From positions 6,758,001 through 6,822,000 of the forward strand of contig NZ_CP028158.1 in the NCBI RefSeq assembly GCF_003030345.1: DNA of 64,000 bases. Direction: 5' to 3'. The stretch comes from Plantactinospora sp. BC1 (GTDB lineage Bacteria > Actinomycetota > Actinomycetes > Mycobacteriales > Micromonosporaceae). The notes below the pieces were generated by a model, which was not told the origin of the DNA, ran no database searches, and saw only the letters and a program-made list of their open reading frames with translations. Of this stretch, positions 7,855-16,777 are shown in pieces (position 1 is the first letter of the stretch; each line of letters opens with the position of its first letter). The position numbers were made by a program, and so were the translations under genes.

Positions 7855-7884
7855 CCTGACCGGATGACATTTCCGGCAGGTACA
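6758..7884 (+). mobile_element. Integrase-type IS with a one-frameshift transposase
   Basis: The transposase starts MLFRLAYLGVTNALALLRLLPMSDRDKDTEIIALRHQ in one frame and, after a frameshift near 6930, continues LAALLHPLPRGVLNHLRLLV to the end of the element. The integrase core is recognisable: FFETTTLTGARLYVLAVIDHATRR, CPVKYLIRDRDGKYP, IPRMNAIMERWVRTSRREL, and a C-terminus RRRDRLGGILHEYEHAA. The right end (GATGACATTTCCGGCAGG, about 7864-7884) recurs at 21684-21704. The element truncates a cyclase-like gene on its right. Left end not located. Confidence 0.7.
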
Positions 7885-8204
7885 CCGTCGAGTAAGCCTG
7901 GCAGTACATGATGTAGCTGTTCATTGGCTGGGAGTATGACTTTCATGTCGTCGCCGACGCCCTGCCAGGGCAGATCATTCAGGTTCAACTTCAGCCGGCC
8001 AAGCGTACGGGGCAGGATATCAATGAGCCGCTGCTGGGCCAGCGCCCTGCCTGGACCGGAGCGAGGGGTGAAGCCGATGATGTCGACCGCGAAACATATC
8101 CGCAGGTCGAGCCGGTCGGCGATCTCCGGCTGTGGCGCCGGCTCCGCCGGCACAAGAACCGACCGCCCAGGCGCGGCCTCCGGCGACCTACGCTCGGCCT
8201 GCAC
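7885..8204 (-). pseudogene. Nucleotide-cyclase-like domain, truncated by IS
   Basis: From GTG 8204 the protein reads DRLDLRICFAVDIIGFTPR and LKLNLNDLPWQGVGDDMKVILP, the opening strands of a class III cyclase homology-like domain often found in actinobacterial regulatory proteins. The frame is cut after LPGLLDG exactly where the IS right end begins (7884), so more than half of the domain is missing. The metal-binding Asp of true cyclases cannot be assigned with confidence. Probably a fragment of a signalling protein. Confidence 0.5.
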
Positions 8205-8418
8205 GCGGTGGCGGTCCAGGTAATCCTCTCGGGTGTGGTGTTCAGGGAGCGGGCCATGGGGTGGAGCAGGGCCAGGACGGTGTACATCTGGCCGACGACC
8301 AGGACACTCAGCGAGGTCAGCAGCGCGATTGCCGCAGTGCCGCTGGCCCGGTCAGAAGGTGGGAGCGGTGCGTCGGTCTTGGCCGCGTACCGGGGGCGAG
8401 GGTGGGACGGGACATGCG
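8204..8418 (-). pseudogene. MFS transporter, N-terminal fragment
   Basis: A minus-strand frame reads GTAAIALLTSLSVLVVGQMY, TVLALLHPMARSLNTTPERI, TWTATA and then diverges at 8204. This is the first transmembrane helix and following loop of a DHA1-type major facilitator; the expected continuation (a second helix with a DR-type motif) is replaced by the cyclase-like gene. Only about 70 residues remain. Confidence 0.5.
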
Positions 8419-8492
8419 GACTCCGGGGGCACGGGCCGGCCGATCGCACGAGGGAGGTGCGATCGGCCGGGGAAGGACTTGGGGTGGCGTGG

Positions 8493-9215
8493 TCAGCGGC
8501 GGGTGAAGCGGTATCCGGCGTGGTGCAGGCTGCCGTCCTGGAATTCGCCGAAGGCCCAGAACCCCAGGTCGTCGAGGTAGTCGATGCGGTTGCCGTTGAT
8601 CCAGTAGCGGCCCTGGTAGGCGCTGGGGCGGTCCCCGCGTGCCTCGTCGTAACGCCCGTCGGGCAGCAGTTCCTGCCGCACGAAGTCGTTGTCGTCGACC
8701 CACATCCCCAGGAACGGGTGCGCCGGGTCGTGGACGGGCGCGCCCTCGGGGGCTGGCTCGGTGGTGCGGGCCGTATCGAGGGGGCGGCCGTCGTAGAGGC
8801 GGATCTTTCCGCCGGTGACCAGGACATCGAGGTGGGTGCCGCGGGCCGGCACCGCGCCGGCGGGTGTCCCGGGGGCGTCGGCCAAGCGCAGGACGGCGAT
8901 GTCGGCGGCCTGGCCGGGGGTGAGGGTCGCACCGGCGCGCGGGGCGGTGAAGTCGGCGGACGCGGGCAGGACCAGGGTGCCCACGCAGTCGATGACGATC
9001 ATGTTGTCGTCCCCGGCTGCGGTCAGCAGGCCGGGGCCGATACCCACGATCACGGTGCCGCCGATGAGGACGTCGGCTTCCTGCCAGTCGCCCAGCAGCG
9101 GATCGCCGGTGATCACGGTGCCGCCGGTCAGCAGCAGCGGGCGCCCTTGCGGGTCACGTAGGGCGTGCAGGACCTCGTCGTCGCGGCGCGGCGCTGGCCA
9201 GGGTGTGGTGGTCAT
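8493..9215 (-). CDS. Atu4866-domain protein with amidohydrolase-like N-terminus
   Basis: 240 residues from ATG 9215. Residues 25-90 (LLLTGGTVITGDPLLGDWQEADVLI... and TLVLPASADFTAPRA) match the small composite beta-domain that flanks the barrel of metal-dependent amidohydrolases; GQAADIAVLRLAD and LVTGGKIRLYDGRPL match its second half. The TIM barrel with catalytic His/Asp residues is absent. Residues 165-240 (FLGMWVDDNDFVRQELLPDGRYDEARG... YWINGNRIDYLDDLGFWAFGEF) are the Atu4866 domain. It probably binds a small ligand rather than hydrolysing it. It lies 152 bases downstream of an oxidoreductase on the same strand and may be co-transcribed. Confidence 0.75.
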   Translation of the reverse strand: MTTTPWPAPRRDDEVLHALRDPQGRPLLLTGGTVITGDPLLGDWQEADVLIGGTVIVGIGPGLLTAAGDDNMIVIDCVGTLVLPASADFTAPRAGATLTPGQAADIAVLRLADAPGTPAGAVPARGTHLDVLVTGGKIRLYDGRPLDTARTTEPAPEGAPVHDPAHPFLGMWVDDNDFVRQELLPDGRYDEARGDRPSAYQGRYWINGNRIDYLDDLGFWAFGEFQDGSLHHAGYRFTRR

Positions 9216-9367
9216 GTCGGTATCTGCTTTCGTTTCGTCGGTGGTGCTGGGGTGAGGCCCTAACGGCGGTAAGCCCGGGGCTTCGGCTGGTCGCGGCCAG
9301 CGAGACGGTGCGTCAGGTACTCGACGTCTTCCGCATGCAGCACCGCATAGCGGCTCAACACGGTCGG

Positions 9368-10195
9368 TTACGTCGCCGGGTCGGTGACGGCTTCCTCGGA
9401 GGTTGTCCAGAGCCGCGCCGCGTTGACCGGGTTGAAGAGGCGGGGGTTTGGCGCGATGGGTTTGCCGGAGCCGTAGAGGGCGCCATTGGTCAGTTCGGCG
9501 GCCGATGCTGTGGCGAGTCGTACCAAGCGCCGGGCGGACCTTTCTGGGCTGATCAGCAACGGTGCGTAGCGGAAGACGTACCGCAGCGCCGTGTCGCGGC
9601 CGATGTCGGTCCGGACCAGCCCGGGGTGCAGGCTGAGGCTCAGGATGTCGGGCCATCGCCGTGCGGCTTCCATCGCGAAGAGCACGTTGGCCGCCTTGGA
9701 GTTCTGGTACGCCGCGACGCCCTTGTAGCGCTGCCCTTCGTCGTTCAGATCGTCCGGGTCAAGCCGCACACCGGGGCCGGGGCGCACTGAGGTGTTCACG
9801 ATCCGGCCACCGCGTAACCTTTCCCGCAGCAGGTTGCTGAGCAGGAAGGGGGCCAGGTGGTTGACCTGGATGGTGGCCTCGTGGCCGTCCACAGTGGTCC
9901 GGTGGGACATCGCGACCATGCCGGCGTTGTTGGCCAGGACATCAATCTGCGGGTACGTGGACAACAGGTGATCCGCGAGCGCCCGTACGTCGGCCAGTCG
10001 TTCGAAGTCGGCCTGGAAGTGGCCCGGTTCGATCCCGCGCCCGGCCGTCCGCACCCGATCGACGGCGGCGGCCAGGCGGCGCTCGTCGCGGCCGACCAGG
10101 ACGACCTGGTCGTCCCGGGCGGCGAGTTGTTCCGCAGCGGCGAGCCCGATGCCCGAACTCGCACCGGTGATGACAATCGTGTTTTGTCCGGTCAT
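9368..10195 (-). CDS. Short-chain dehydrogenase/reductase
   Basis: 275 residues from ATG 10195, chosen for ribosome-binding site GGAGGG 9 bases upstream; an upstream in-frame start at 10270 lacks one. It is a classical Rossmann-fold SDR: cofactor motif TGASSGIG (10-17), NNAG (89-92), catalytic Ser136, and YxxxK at Tyr163/Lys167. The retinol-dehydrogenase/WWOX-like layout suggests an NADP(H)-dependent oxidoreductase. The substrate is unknown. It is followed by the Atu4866 protein, a pairing consistent with a small metabolic operon. Confidence 0.85.
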   Translation of the reverse strand: MTGQNTIVITGASSGIGLAAAEQLAARDDQVVLVGRDERRLAAAVDRVRTAGRGIEPGHFQADFERLADVRALADHLLSTYPQIDVLANNAGMVAMSHRTTVDGHEATIQVNHLAPFLLSNLLRERLRGGRIVNTSVRPGPGVRLDPDDLNDEGQRYKGVAAYQNSKAANVLFAMEAARRWPDILSLSLHPGLVRTDIGRDTALRYVFRYAPLLISPERSARRLVRLATASAAELTNGALYGSGKPIAPNPRLFNPVNAARLWTTSEEAVTDPAT

Positions 10196-10434
10196 GCCGG
10201 ATGTCCCTCCAGATTCCAAGTGATGAACAGAACCCAGCGCGGATGCCACAGGGTCCATCCGGGATCGCAACGTCTACGGCACGAGCACGATGCGGGGTCG
10301 TCGGCGTCGGGGCGGGCACGGAGCCGCTGCCCGGTGCGCCGCAGCCGGGCCGATCGCAGCGCGGCCGAGGGGATGGATGTGGTCGGGCCACGCGGGCGGA
10401 CCTCCGATGAGGAAGGCCGCCCGCGCCGGTCATG

Positions 10435-12024
10435 TCAGGCTTGCTTGACGTCGGTGCAGAAGACGTCCTTGTCCGGTAGATGGCCGGTGTTCAGGAAGTC
10501 GACGGTGGCCCCGTCGGCGCAGGCCGAGCCTTCGTTGTAGACGTAGTGCCCGCCGTTGTCGACACCGACGAAGGCGGCACGGTCGCCGAGGACCTTGTGC
10601 AGCCCTTGTCCTGAGTCCCACGATGTGGCGTGGTCCCGGCGGTTCTGCAGGATCAGGATGTCACCGGGGCCCTTGTCGGTCACGGTGACTGGCTTCTCGA
10701 TCGGGGCCTTCCAGAAGGCGCATGGCCAGATGTTGGCCGGCATGCCCGCCGTGAGTGGCCAGGCCTTGCGGTCGGCGGCGCTGCGGGTGGCGTAGTCGGC
10801 AACGTCGTGGGACCACTCGGCGTCACCGCAGGCGAGTGCTAGGAACATGGTTGCCTGGTTGTCCGCGGGGACGCCCGGGGTGGGCGGCGTCTCGGCAAAC
10901 ACCTGCTTGAGCACTTCGCCGTCGGCCGCGGTGAGGTGACCGTCCGCGAGGTCCGCGGCGGCCTTCCAGACCTGTGCGAGGGTCGGCAGGGTCTTGTTGT
11001 TGAGGAGCAGCGCGTAGGTGGTGGTGCGCAGGATCGCTCCGTCCATGGACTGCTGGGTGCCCGGAACCGGCGCCGGCTTACGGTCGAGCCGATCCGCGAG
11101 CGCGAGATAGGTGCGGGTGACCTCGTCGACGGTGCCGCCGAGCCCGAGGGCGCCGTTCTGCGCCGCGGCGACGGCGGCTGCGTCGGGGAACCGTTCGGCC
11201 ATGCTCTTGCCCCAGCCCTCGATCTCGCCGGACCAGACCTTGGTGGGGTCGATGTTGCCTTCGAGGATCATGCGGTCGGTCTGCTCCGGGTACAGTGAGC
11301 TGTAGACGGCACCCAGGTAGGTGCCGTAGGACTGGCCCCAGTAGGAGATCTTCTTCTCGCCGAGCGCCTCGCGGATGCGGTCCAGGTCACGAGCGGTGTT
11401 GGCGGTGTTGAAGTACCGCAGGTTCTCCCCGGCCGTGGCGGCGCACTTCTGGGCTTCGGAGCGGGCCAGTTCGACGTTCGCGTCGATCGAGCCGTTCGCC
11501 TCGGGATAGGGGAAGTACCCTGGCACGCTGGCGACCTCGAGGCCGCAGCTCTGCGGGGTGCTGTGCGCGACGCCGCGCGGATCGAAGCCGATCAGGTCGT
11601 AGCCGTCGCGGACGGACTTCGGCAGCGTCGGTGCCATCGTGCCGGGCATGTCGAGACCTGACAGGGCGGGACCGCCCGGGTTCAGCAGCAGAACGCCGTG
11701 CCGCTTCTCGGGGTCGGCGGCGGCCAGCCGGGAGATCGTCACCTCGATCGACGTGCCGTCCAGCCTGTCATAGCTCAGCGGGACCTTGACCGTTGCGCAA
11801 GTCAGCTTGGGATTCCGGGCTACTCCCTTCGCCGCCTCCGGGCAGGGGCCCCACCTGATCGCGGCGGCCTTCGCCTGGTCCGCGGGCGCCGGGCGGTCTT
11901 CCTCGTGCGCGGCGTCGCTACAGGCGGTCGCGCCGGCCACAGCCAGTGTGGCGGCCGTCAGAGCCGTGGCGAACCGGCGGCCCCGTGGCCGGTCGGATAC
12001 CTCGACACCACGTGTCTTGTTCAT
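10435..12024 (-). CDS. Secreted tripeptidyl aminopeptidase-like alpha/beta hydrolase
   Basis: 529 residues, exported as a lipoprotein: a twin-Arg-containing basic N-terminus, a hydrophobic segment and a lipobox ending at Cys35 (GATAC). The alpha/beta hydrolase fold shows the oxyanion NPGGP (115-119), nucleophile Ser232 in GQSYG, Asp464 in QNRRDH and His493 in NGGHY. The C-terminal TAP-like domain with paired cysteines matches Streptomyces SlpD/SlpE/Tap peptidases, which remove N-terminal tripeptides from extracellular peptides. Length is typical. It is monocistronic, with about 430 bases of upstream non-coding sequence. Confidence 0.88.
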   Translation of the reverse strand: MNKTRGVEVSDRPRGRRFATALTAATLAVAGATACSDAAHEEDRPAPADQAKAAAIRWGPCPEAAKGVARNPKLTCATVKVPLSYDRLDGTSIEVTISRLAAADPEKRHGVLLLNPGGPALSGLDMPGTMAPTLPKSVRDGYDLIGFDPRGVAHSTPQSCGLEVASVPGYFPYPEANGSIDANVELARSEAQKCAATAGENLRYFNTANTARDLDRIREALGEKKISYWGQSYGTYLGAVYSSLYPEQTDRMILEGNIDPTKVWSGEIEGWGKSMAERFPDAAAVAAAQNGALGLGGTVDEVTRTYLALADRLDRKPAPVPGTQQSMDGAILRTTTYALLLNNKTLPTLAQVWKAAADLADGHLTAADGEVLKQVFAETPPTPGVPADNQATMFLALACGDAEWSHDVADYATRSAADRKAWPLTAGMPANIWPCAFWKAPIEKPVTVTDKGPGDILILQNRRDHATSWDSGQGLHKVLGDRAAFVGVDNGGHYVYNEGSACADGATVDFLNTGHLPDKDVFCTDVKQA

Positions 12025-12460
12025 CGCCTTCGTCCTTCGATTCGGCTCGGCGGACCGCGTTCACCCGGCGGCCCGTGTTGCTGGCGACGAAGCTATCGAG
12101 AACGGGAAGCGGCTCACATCACCCCGGCGTGGACAGCCTTATGTAGCTCGCACGGGGGATAGAGATTCGTCGAACACGGAAGTGCCTACCCGATAGACGG
12201 CTAAACCGCCACACCGTCCGCCCACTCTGGATTGGTCGGCCGCGTGCTCGCGGTAGCGCTATCTCACGCCTGCATCCGCGCCCGCGGCGAGCGCGCCCCG
12301 AGTTGGCCGACGGCCCCCGGTGCGGCTTGCGGGCGGCTTCCTTCGCCAAGCCGGTCACGCCATTCATGGAGGCTGGATCCCCGCATCCCCCGCGCGAGCT
12401 ACGCCGATTGTCCACCGCTGGGTGACGTGCGCGGCCCCTGCTCCTTCATAGGTTTCTCGC
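12025..12460. other. Divergent intergenic region, peptidase / ABC transporter
   Basis: It separates the minus-strand peptidase from the plus-strand ABC operon and should hold both promoters. I see no convincing gene, palindrome or sigma70-type box pair to single out. The ABC ATPase at 12461 has no strong ribosome-binding site (upstream AGGTTTCTCGC). Confidence 0.4.
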
Positions 12461-13207
12461 ATGAACGAGCTTCAGACACGGGCGGGCACGGCCGTCGAGC
12501 TGCGTGACGTGGTCCGGGTGTATGGCGGCAGGCAAGCGCGGGCTTCCGCTCTCGATGGGGTCAGCATCGGGTTCGTCCGCGGCACCTGGACGGCCGTCAT
12601 GGGGCCATCCGGCTCCGGGAAATCCACCTTGCTGCACTGCGCCGCCGGCCTCGAGCGGCCTACCAGCGGCCAGGTGCTGCTCGGCGACCGGGACCTGGCC
12701 GGCGCCTCCGAGCGCGAGCTCACTCGGCTACGGCGCCAAGAGGTTGGCTTCGTCTTCCAAAGCTTCAACCTCGTCGGCTCCCTCACCGCCGAGCAGAACG
12801 TCGCCCTGCCGCTGCGGCTGGCCGGCCGCAAGGTGTCGATGAACGACGTGCGGCAAATCCTCACCGATGTGGGGCTCGGCGAACGCCTACGGCACCGGCC
12901 GCGCGAGCTCTCCGGAGGCCAGCAGCAACGCGTCGCCATCGCCCGAGCCATGGTCACCCGGCCTGCAGTGCTGTTCGCTGACGAGCCGACCGGCGCCCTC
13001 GACTCCCGTTCCGCGCGCACGGTGCTGGGCCTGCTGCGGTCGATGGTCGACTCCGCGCGGCAGACCATCGTCATGGTCACCCACGACCCGGCCGCCGCCG
13101 CTAGCGCCGACTCCGTCGTCTTCCTCTCCGACGGGCGCATCGTCGGGCGCCTCGTCCGGCCCTCGGTCCACGAGGTCGCCGATCGGCTCGCCGCCCTGGA
13201 GGCATGA
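12461..13207 (+). CDS. ABC transporter ATP-binding protein (MacB/LolD type)
   Basis: 248 residues with all ABC motifs: Walker A GPSGSGKST (48-56), Q-loop Gln100 (VFQSFN), signature LSGGQQQR (150-157), Walker B AVLFADEPTGALD (169-181) and H-loop MVTHD (about 204-208). The LFADEPTGALD form is typical of ATPases that pair with FtsX/MacB permeases for lipid, peptide or antibiotic extrusion. Its stop overlaps the permease start by 4 bases (ATGA, 13204-13207), so the two are translationally coupled. Confidence 0.92.
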   Translation: MNELQTRAGTAVELRDVVRVYGGRQARASALDGVSIGFVRGTWTAVMGPSGSGKSTLLHCAAGLERPTSGQVLLGDRDLAGASERELTRLRRQEVGFVFQSFNLVGSLTAEQNVALPLRLAGRKVSMNDVRQILTDVGLGERLRHRPRELSGGQQQRVAIARAMVTRPAVLFADEPTGALDSRSARTVLGLLRSMVDSARQTIVMVTHDPAAAASADSVVFLSDGRIVGRLVRPSVHEVADRLAALEA

Positions 13208-15027
13208 TGCTCACGCTCTCGATCGCCACCTTCCGCGAACGCTGGCAGCTGTTCACCGGCGCCATCATCACCGTCATGCTCGGCGTCGCCATCGTCCAGT
13301 CATCGCTCTTGATCGTCGCCTCGGCTGGCCGATACGGCGAAGCGATCGCGGTGCTCGGCCTGGCGCTGGGAGTGTCGGTGTTCCTGGCGATCTTCGTCGT
13401 CAGCGCGACGTTCGCCTTCACCATCGCCCAGCGCCGCCGCGACCTCGCCCTGCTGCGCCTGATCGGCGGCAGCCGCGGCCAGCTCCGGCGGCTGCTGCTC
13501 GCCGAGGCACTGCTACTCGGCATCGTCGGCACTGTCCTCGGCGTCCCGGCCGGGCAGATTGTGCTGAGTCTGCAGACGGCGCTGCTCACCCACCTCGGAT
13601 TCCTGCCCGATTCGTTCGCCGCGGCCTGGCATGGCTGGGTGCTCTGGGTCTCGAGCGGGATCGGCATCGGCGTCGCCGAGGCAGGCGTACTCGCCGCATC
13701 AAGACGCGCTGCCCGCGTGCGCCCGCTGGAAGCCCTGCGGGAGACCGGCGCCGCCGGGAAAGTCATGACCGCCGCCCGCTGGCTGGTTGGCGCCCTGCTG
13801 ACCGTCGTCGCCCTCATCCTGATGACGATCGCAACGGCCGTGGACAACCCCAACGGAGCGATTCCGCTGTCGATCAACGCCACCGTCGCGCTCGCTCTCG
13901 GGCTCAGCGCACTGAGCCCGGTCGTCGTCCCGGTGCTCGGCCGCCTCATCGGCAGCCTCGCCGGCCGCACCACCGTTGGCGGGCTCGCCCGGGCCAACCT
14001 GCGTGACGGCGTACGTCGCAGCTCGTCCACCGCCGCGCCCCTGCTGGTCCTGGTCGCCCTGCTGATCGGGCTGGCCGGCACCTTCGGCAGCCTCTCCGCC
14101 GGTGCGCATCACCGCCTGGCCGCCGACCTGCGCGGTGACCTGGTTGCCGCCGGCCCGGTCACCCCGGGCACTCCCGGCGTCGCCGCCGCCTCGACGGAGT
14201 ACGCCCTGACCATCCGGGTCACCACCGTCACCCACTACGGCGGCGACACGGACACCGAGACCGACGACGTAGAGGCGCTCGCCGTGGATCCGGCCGCATA
14301 CCAGCAGGCCCACCGGCTGCCACTGCTCGCCGGCTCGTACGCCGATCTGCACGGGCTCACCGTCGCGGCGGCCGGCGGACACCTCGGCGCGAGCGTGCCG
14401 ATCCGTGTCGGTGGCCGGGACCTCACCGCGCGCGTGGTGGCCGTACTCCCGCCGACCCTCAACGGTGGCCCGCAATACCTGCTGCCGCAAGACATCGTCC
14501 CGCCGGCCGCGCTCGGTCCCGCGCGGGCCATCGTCCGGCTTGAGCCCGGCGCGGAGTCCGCGGCTGTGGCCAGGACCCTGCCGCAGCCGGTGCTCACCCT
14601 TGACGACTGGATCGCGCACACCGACAGCGCGCAGGACAGCCTCAACGCCGGCGTGATGAAGGTGGTCCTCGGCATGGCCACCATCTACGCCGCGATCGGC
14701 GTGATCAACGCGGTCGTCATTGGCACCGGGGAACGCCGCCGCGAGTTCGCCGTCGCCCGGCTCACCGGCTACAGCCGCGGCCAGGTGGTGGCCAGCGCCC
14801 TGCTCGAATCGGCGATCGTCACGGTCACTGGCCTGCTGTTGGGCTTGCTCGGGGCACTGGCCACCCTGATCGGCATCAGTGGAGTCGCCGGCACACTGGT
14901 GGCCCCGTGGGGGATCGTCTGGCTGACGATCCCCTCAGCCTTCCTAGCGGTTGGCGCGACCAGCGTGTGGACGACTCTCGCTGCCACCCGGCTCGCACCG
15001 ATCGCGCTGGCCGGGGCACGCGAGTGA
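13204..15027 (+). CDS. FtsX-family ABC transporter permease
   Basis: 607 residues. The N-terminal anchor helix (LFTGAIITVMLGVAIVQSSL) is followed by a first FtsX core of about three helices (residues 55-170) and a central hydrophobic pair (residues 190-245). An extracellular domain of about 200 residues is rich in beta strands (residues 290-475), and a second FtsX core closes the protein. The duplicated architecture is typical of actinobacterial mechanotransmission-type exporters. The substrate cannot be read from sequence. It is coupled to the ATPase upstream; no regulator is adjacent. Confidence 0.9.
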   Translation: MMLTLSIATFRERWQLFTGAIITVMLGVAIVQSSLLIVASAGRYGEAIAVLGLALGVSVFLAIFVVSATFAFTIAQRRRDLALLRLIGGSRGQLRRLLLAEALLLGIVGTVLGVPAGQIVLSLQTALLTHLGFLPDSFAAAWHGWVLWVSSGIGIGVAEAGVLAASRRAARVRPLEALRETGAAGKVMTAARWLVGALLTVVALILMTIATAVDNPNGAIPLSINATVALALGLSALSPVVVPVLGRLIGSLAGRTTVGGLARANLRDGVRRSSSTAAPLLVLVALLIGLAGTFGSLSAGAHHRLAADLRGDLVAAGPVTPGTPGVAAASTEYALTIRVTTVTHYGGDTDTETDDVEALAVDPAAYQQAHRLPLLAGSYADLHGLTVAAAGGHLGASVPIRVGGRDLTARVVAVLPPTLNGGPQYLLPQDIVPPAALGPARAIVRLEPGAESAAVARTLPQPVLTLDDWIAHTDSAQDSLNAGVMKVVLGMATIYAAIGVINAVVIGTGERRREFAVARLTGYSRGQVVASALLESAIVTVTGLLLGLLGALATLIGISGVAGTLVAPWGIVWLTIPSAFLAVGATSVWTTLAATRLAPIALAGARE

Positions 15028-15074
15028 CCAGGTGACCCTACATCGGCGCCAACGGTGGCAGTGCAGCTGCGAAC

Positions 15075-16436
15075 TCAGGCGCGGGCGTTCAGGATGCGAT
15101 CACGGGACGCGGCGGCCTCGTCACGCAGCGCCGCGAGATCGACATCCAGCAAGTCGCCCGCCCACTTGCGCACCTGTCCGGCGATGAAGACCGTGTCGAC
15201 GTTGCGGGCATCCGAACCCGGCACGACGGTGCCCACGGCGTCGTTGAGCGGCATGTTGTTGGTGTCCTGCGCCCTGATGACCAGTAGGTCGGCCTGCTTC
15301 CAGGGGTCAGCGATCCGGTCACGTCACCGAGCCCGTTGGTACGGGCGCCCTGCAAGGTGGCGAAGTCGAGCACGTCGAAGGTGCTGATGCGCCGGGGCTC
15401 GGCGCCGGTGCCGTAGGCGGCATTGACCGCCCGCATCCGCTGAATGGCGTGCAGCGCGCGCATCTGGGTGAACATGTCGCTGGCCAGTGCGACCTCCACG
15501 TCGATGCTCAGGCCCGGCCGCACACCGGCGCCCAGGGCCTCGTCGACGGTGGGAATCGCCGTCTCCAAGCCGATCTGCGCGTCCGAGGTGGGAGCCAGGG
15601 CGATGGTGGTGCCGGTGTCTCCGATGGCACGCCACGCCTCGGAAGTCAGTCCGGTGGAGTGAATCAGGGTGACGTCCGGGCCGAGCAGGCCCTGGCGCTC
15701 CCAGGCCAGGATCGCCTGCGAGGAGGCAGTGCCGAAGACAGCGTCGACGCTGACGCCGATGCCCAGTTCCCGGGCCGTCTGTGCCAGCCGCGGGCCGAAG
15801 GCCAGATCGGGCCGGCGATCTCTCCGGTGGGCAGGGTGGCCAGGCGGAAGGTGAGCAGCTTGCTGTCGTGCTGCTTCTGCAGCCGTGCCACGTCGGCCGG
15901 CCACTGCCTGTCCCAGTCGCCGAAGTGCGGTCCCATGGCCGCGTGTATCCCCCGGATACCGGTGTCGAGCAGCGCCTGGACCGCTTGATCGGAGTGGGCG
16001 GTGCTTCGGGAGTTGTGCGAGAAGTCGAACATGGTGGTGACGCCGCTGTCGATGGCTGTCAGCGCCGCCAGCTTCGTGCCGACATACATGTCCTGCGGGC
16101 GGTAGGCCGGCGCGTATCCCATCAGGGTCGTGGTGACGTACCCGCCGAGATCGTCGACGTCCGGCATGATCCGCCGCAGCTGCGTCTCCCAGGCATGGCG
16201 GTGGGTATCCACGAAACCCGGTGTGATGATGGCACCGGAGACGTCGAGGACGATCACGTCCTGTCCGCAGGTCAGCGACCGGAACCTCGTTTTGGCACCC
16301 TTCAAGCTTTGATGCTGTGGTCCCGGTGAGGATGTCGCCTTCGCGCCCGAACGCCTCGGGGCTCTGGCGAGGATCGTCCAGCTGAGCCGTCGCGGGGCCA
16401 CCGCAGATGATCATGTACTCCCAGTTTGCTCCCAAC
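15075..16436 (-). pseudogene. Amidohydrolase (ATZ/TRZ-like), broken by IS footprint and two deletions
   Basis: The parent gene would encode about 450 residues: IICGGPATAQLDDPRQS, then SGAIITPGFVDTHRHAWETQ with the metal-binding HRH, FGPRLAQTARELGIGVSV-like barrel segments, and the C-terminal TVVPGSDARNVDTVFIAG. It is now in three frames. A 38-base IS end sits at 16264-16301 in the N-terminal region. One G is missing near 15810 (AGP/DLAFGP), and one A is missing near 15310 (TPGKQADLLV). The family includes cytosine-, guanine- and triazine-type deaminases. Not functional as read. Confidence 0.8.
16264..16301 (+). repeat. 38-base IS-end footprint
   Basis: Identical over 38 bases to 54301-54338, the 3' terminus of the broken IS at 53155-54341, starting TCCGCAGGTCAGCGACCGGA. 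It lies inside the amidohydrolase pseudogene with no transposase attached, a scar of insertion followed by near-complete loss of the element. Confidence 0.8.
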
Positions 16437-16454
16437 GTAAGGAGCAGAAAAGAA

Positions 16455-16488
16455 ACGGCTCGTTACCAATGATCTGGTAACGAGCCGT
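16455..16488 (-). terminator. Intrinsic terminator after tRNA-Val
   Basis: A perfect 13-bp stem (ACGGCTCGTTACC with GGTAACGAGCCGT) with an 8-base loop. On the minus strand it is followed by TTTCTTTTC, and it sits 18 bases past the CCA of the tRNA fragment, so it terminates the tRNA transcript. Confidence 0.85.
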
Positions 16489-16506
16489 CTGACCTGCTTA
16501 CATAGC

Positions 16507-16555
16507 TGGTGGGCGATACTGGGTTTGAACCAGTGACCTCTTCCGTGTCAAGGAA
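16507..16555 (-). tRNA. 3' half of tRNA-Val(GAC), attachment-site-like
   Basis: Read on the minus strand, these bases give anticodon stem TTCC/GGAA, loop TTGACAC with anticodon GAC, variable loop, a perfect T-arm (ACTGG TTCAAAC CCAGT), 3' acceptor ATCGCCC and encoded CCA. The 5' half expected for tRNA-Val (acceptor GGGCGAT and a D-stem GCTC) is not found upstream; the flanking bases pair poorly. A 3' half ending at the anticodon region is what remains at one side of an integrated element that uses the tRNA as attB. A decayed full tRNA is the alternative. Confidence 0.65.
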
Positions 16556-16777
16556 TGATCCACAACGCTCTGACCAGCAGGAATACGACTGCCCCTGGTA
16601 AGCGCGGGGCTGATCAGAGCAGCTCAGACAGGTTGACCGCCGTTCGGGGCCATTGGGAGCGCCCACCTCCTCCCAACTTGCTCCCCACCACCCGCGTCCA
16701 GCGCCGACAGCAGTCCCGGCGAGTGCGTTGTCATGCCGATGAGCGGATACGCGCGCGGCGTCTGGCACCATGCCCCC

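Noticed and set aside
16507-16640. A complete tRNA-Val gene
   Set aside because: Acceptor 5' strand pairs poorly (one mismatch and one GU over 7 at best) and the D-stem 5' half is missing, so only the 3' half is supported.
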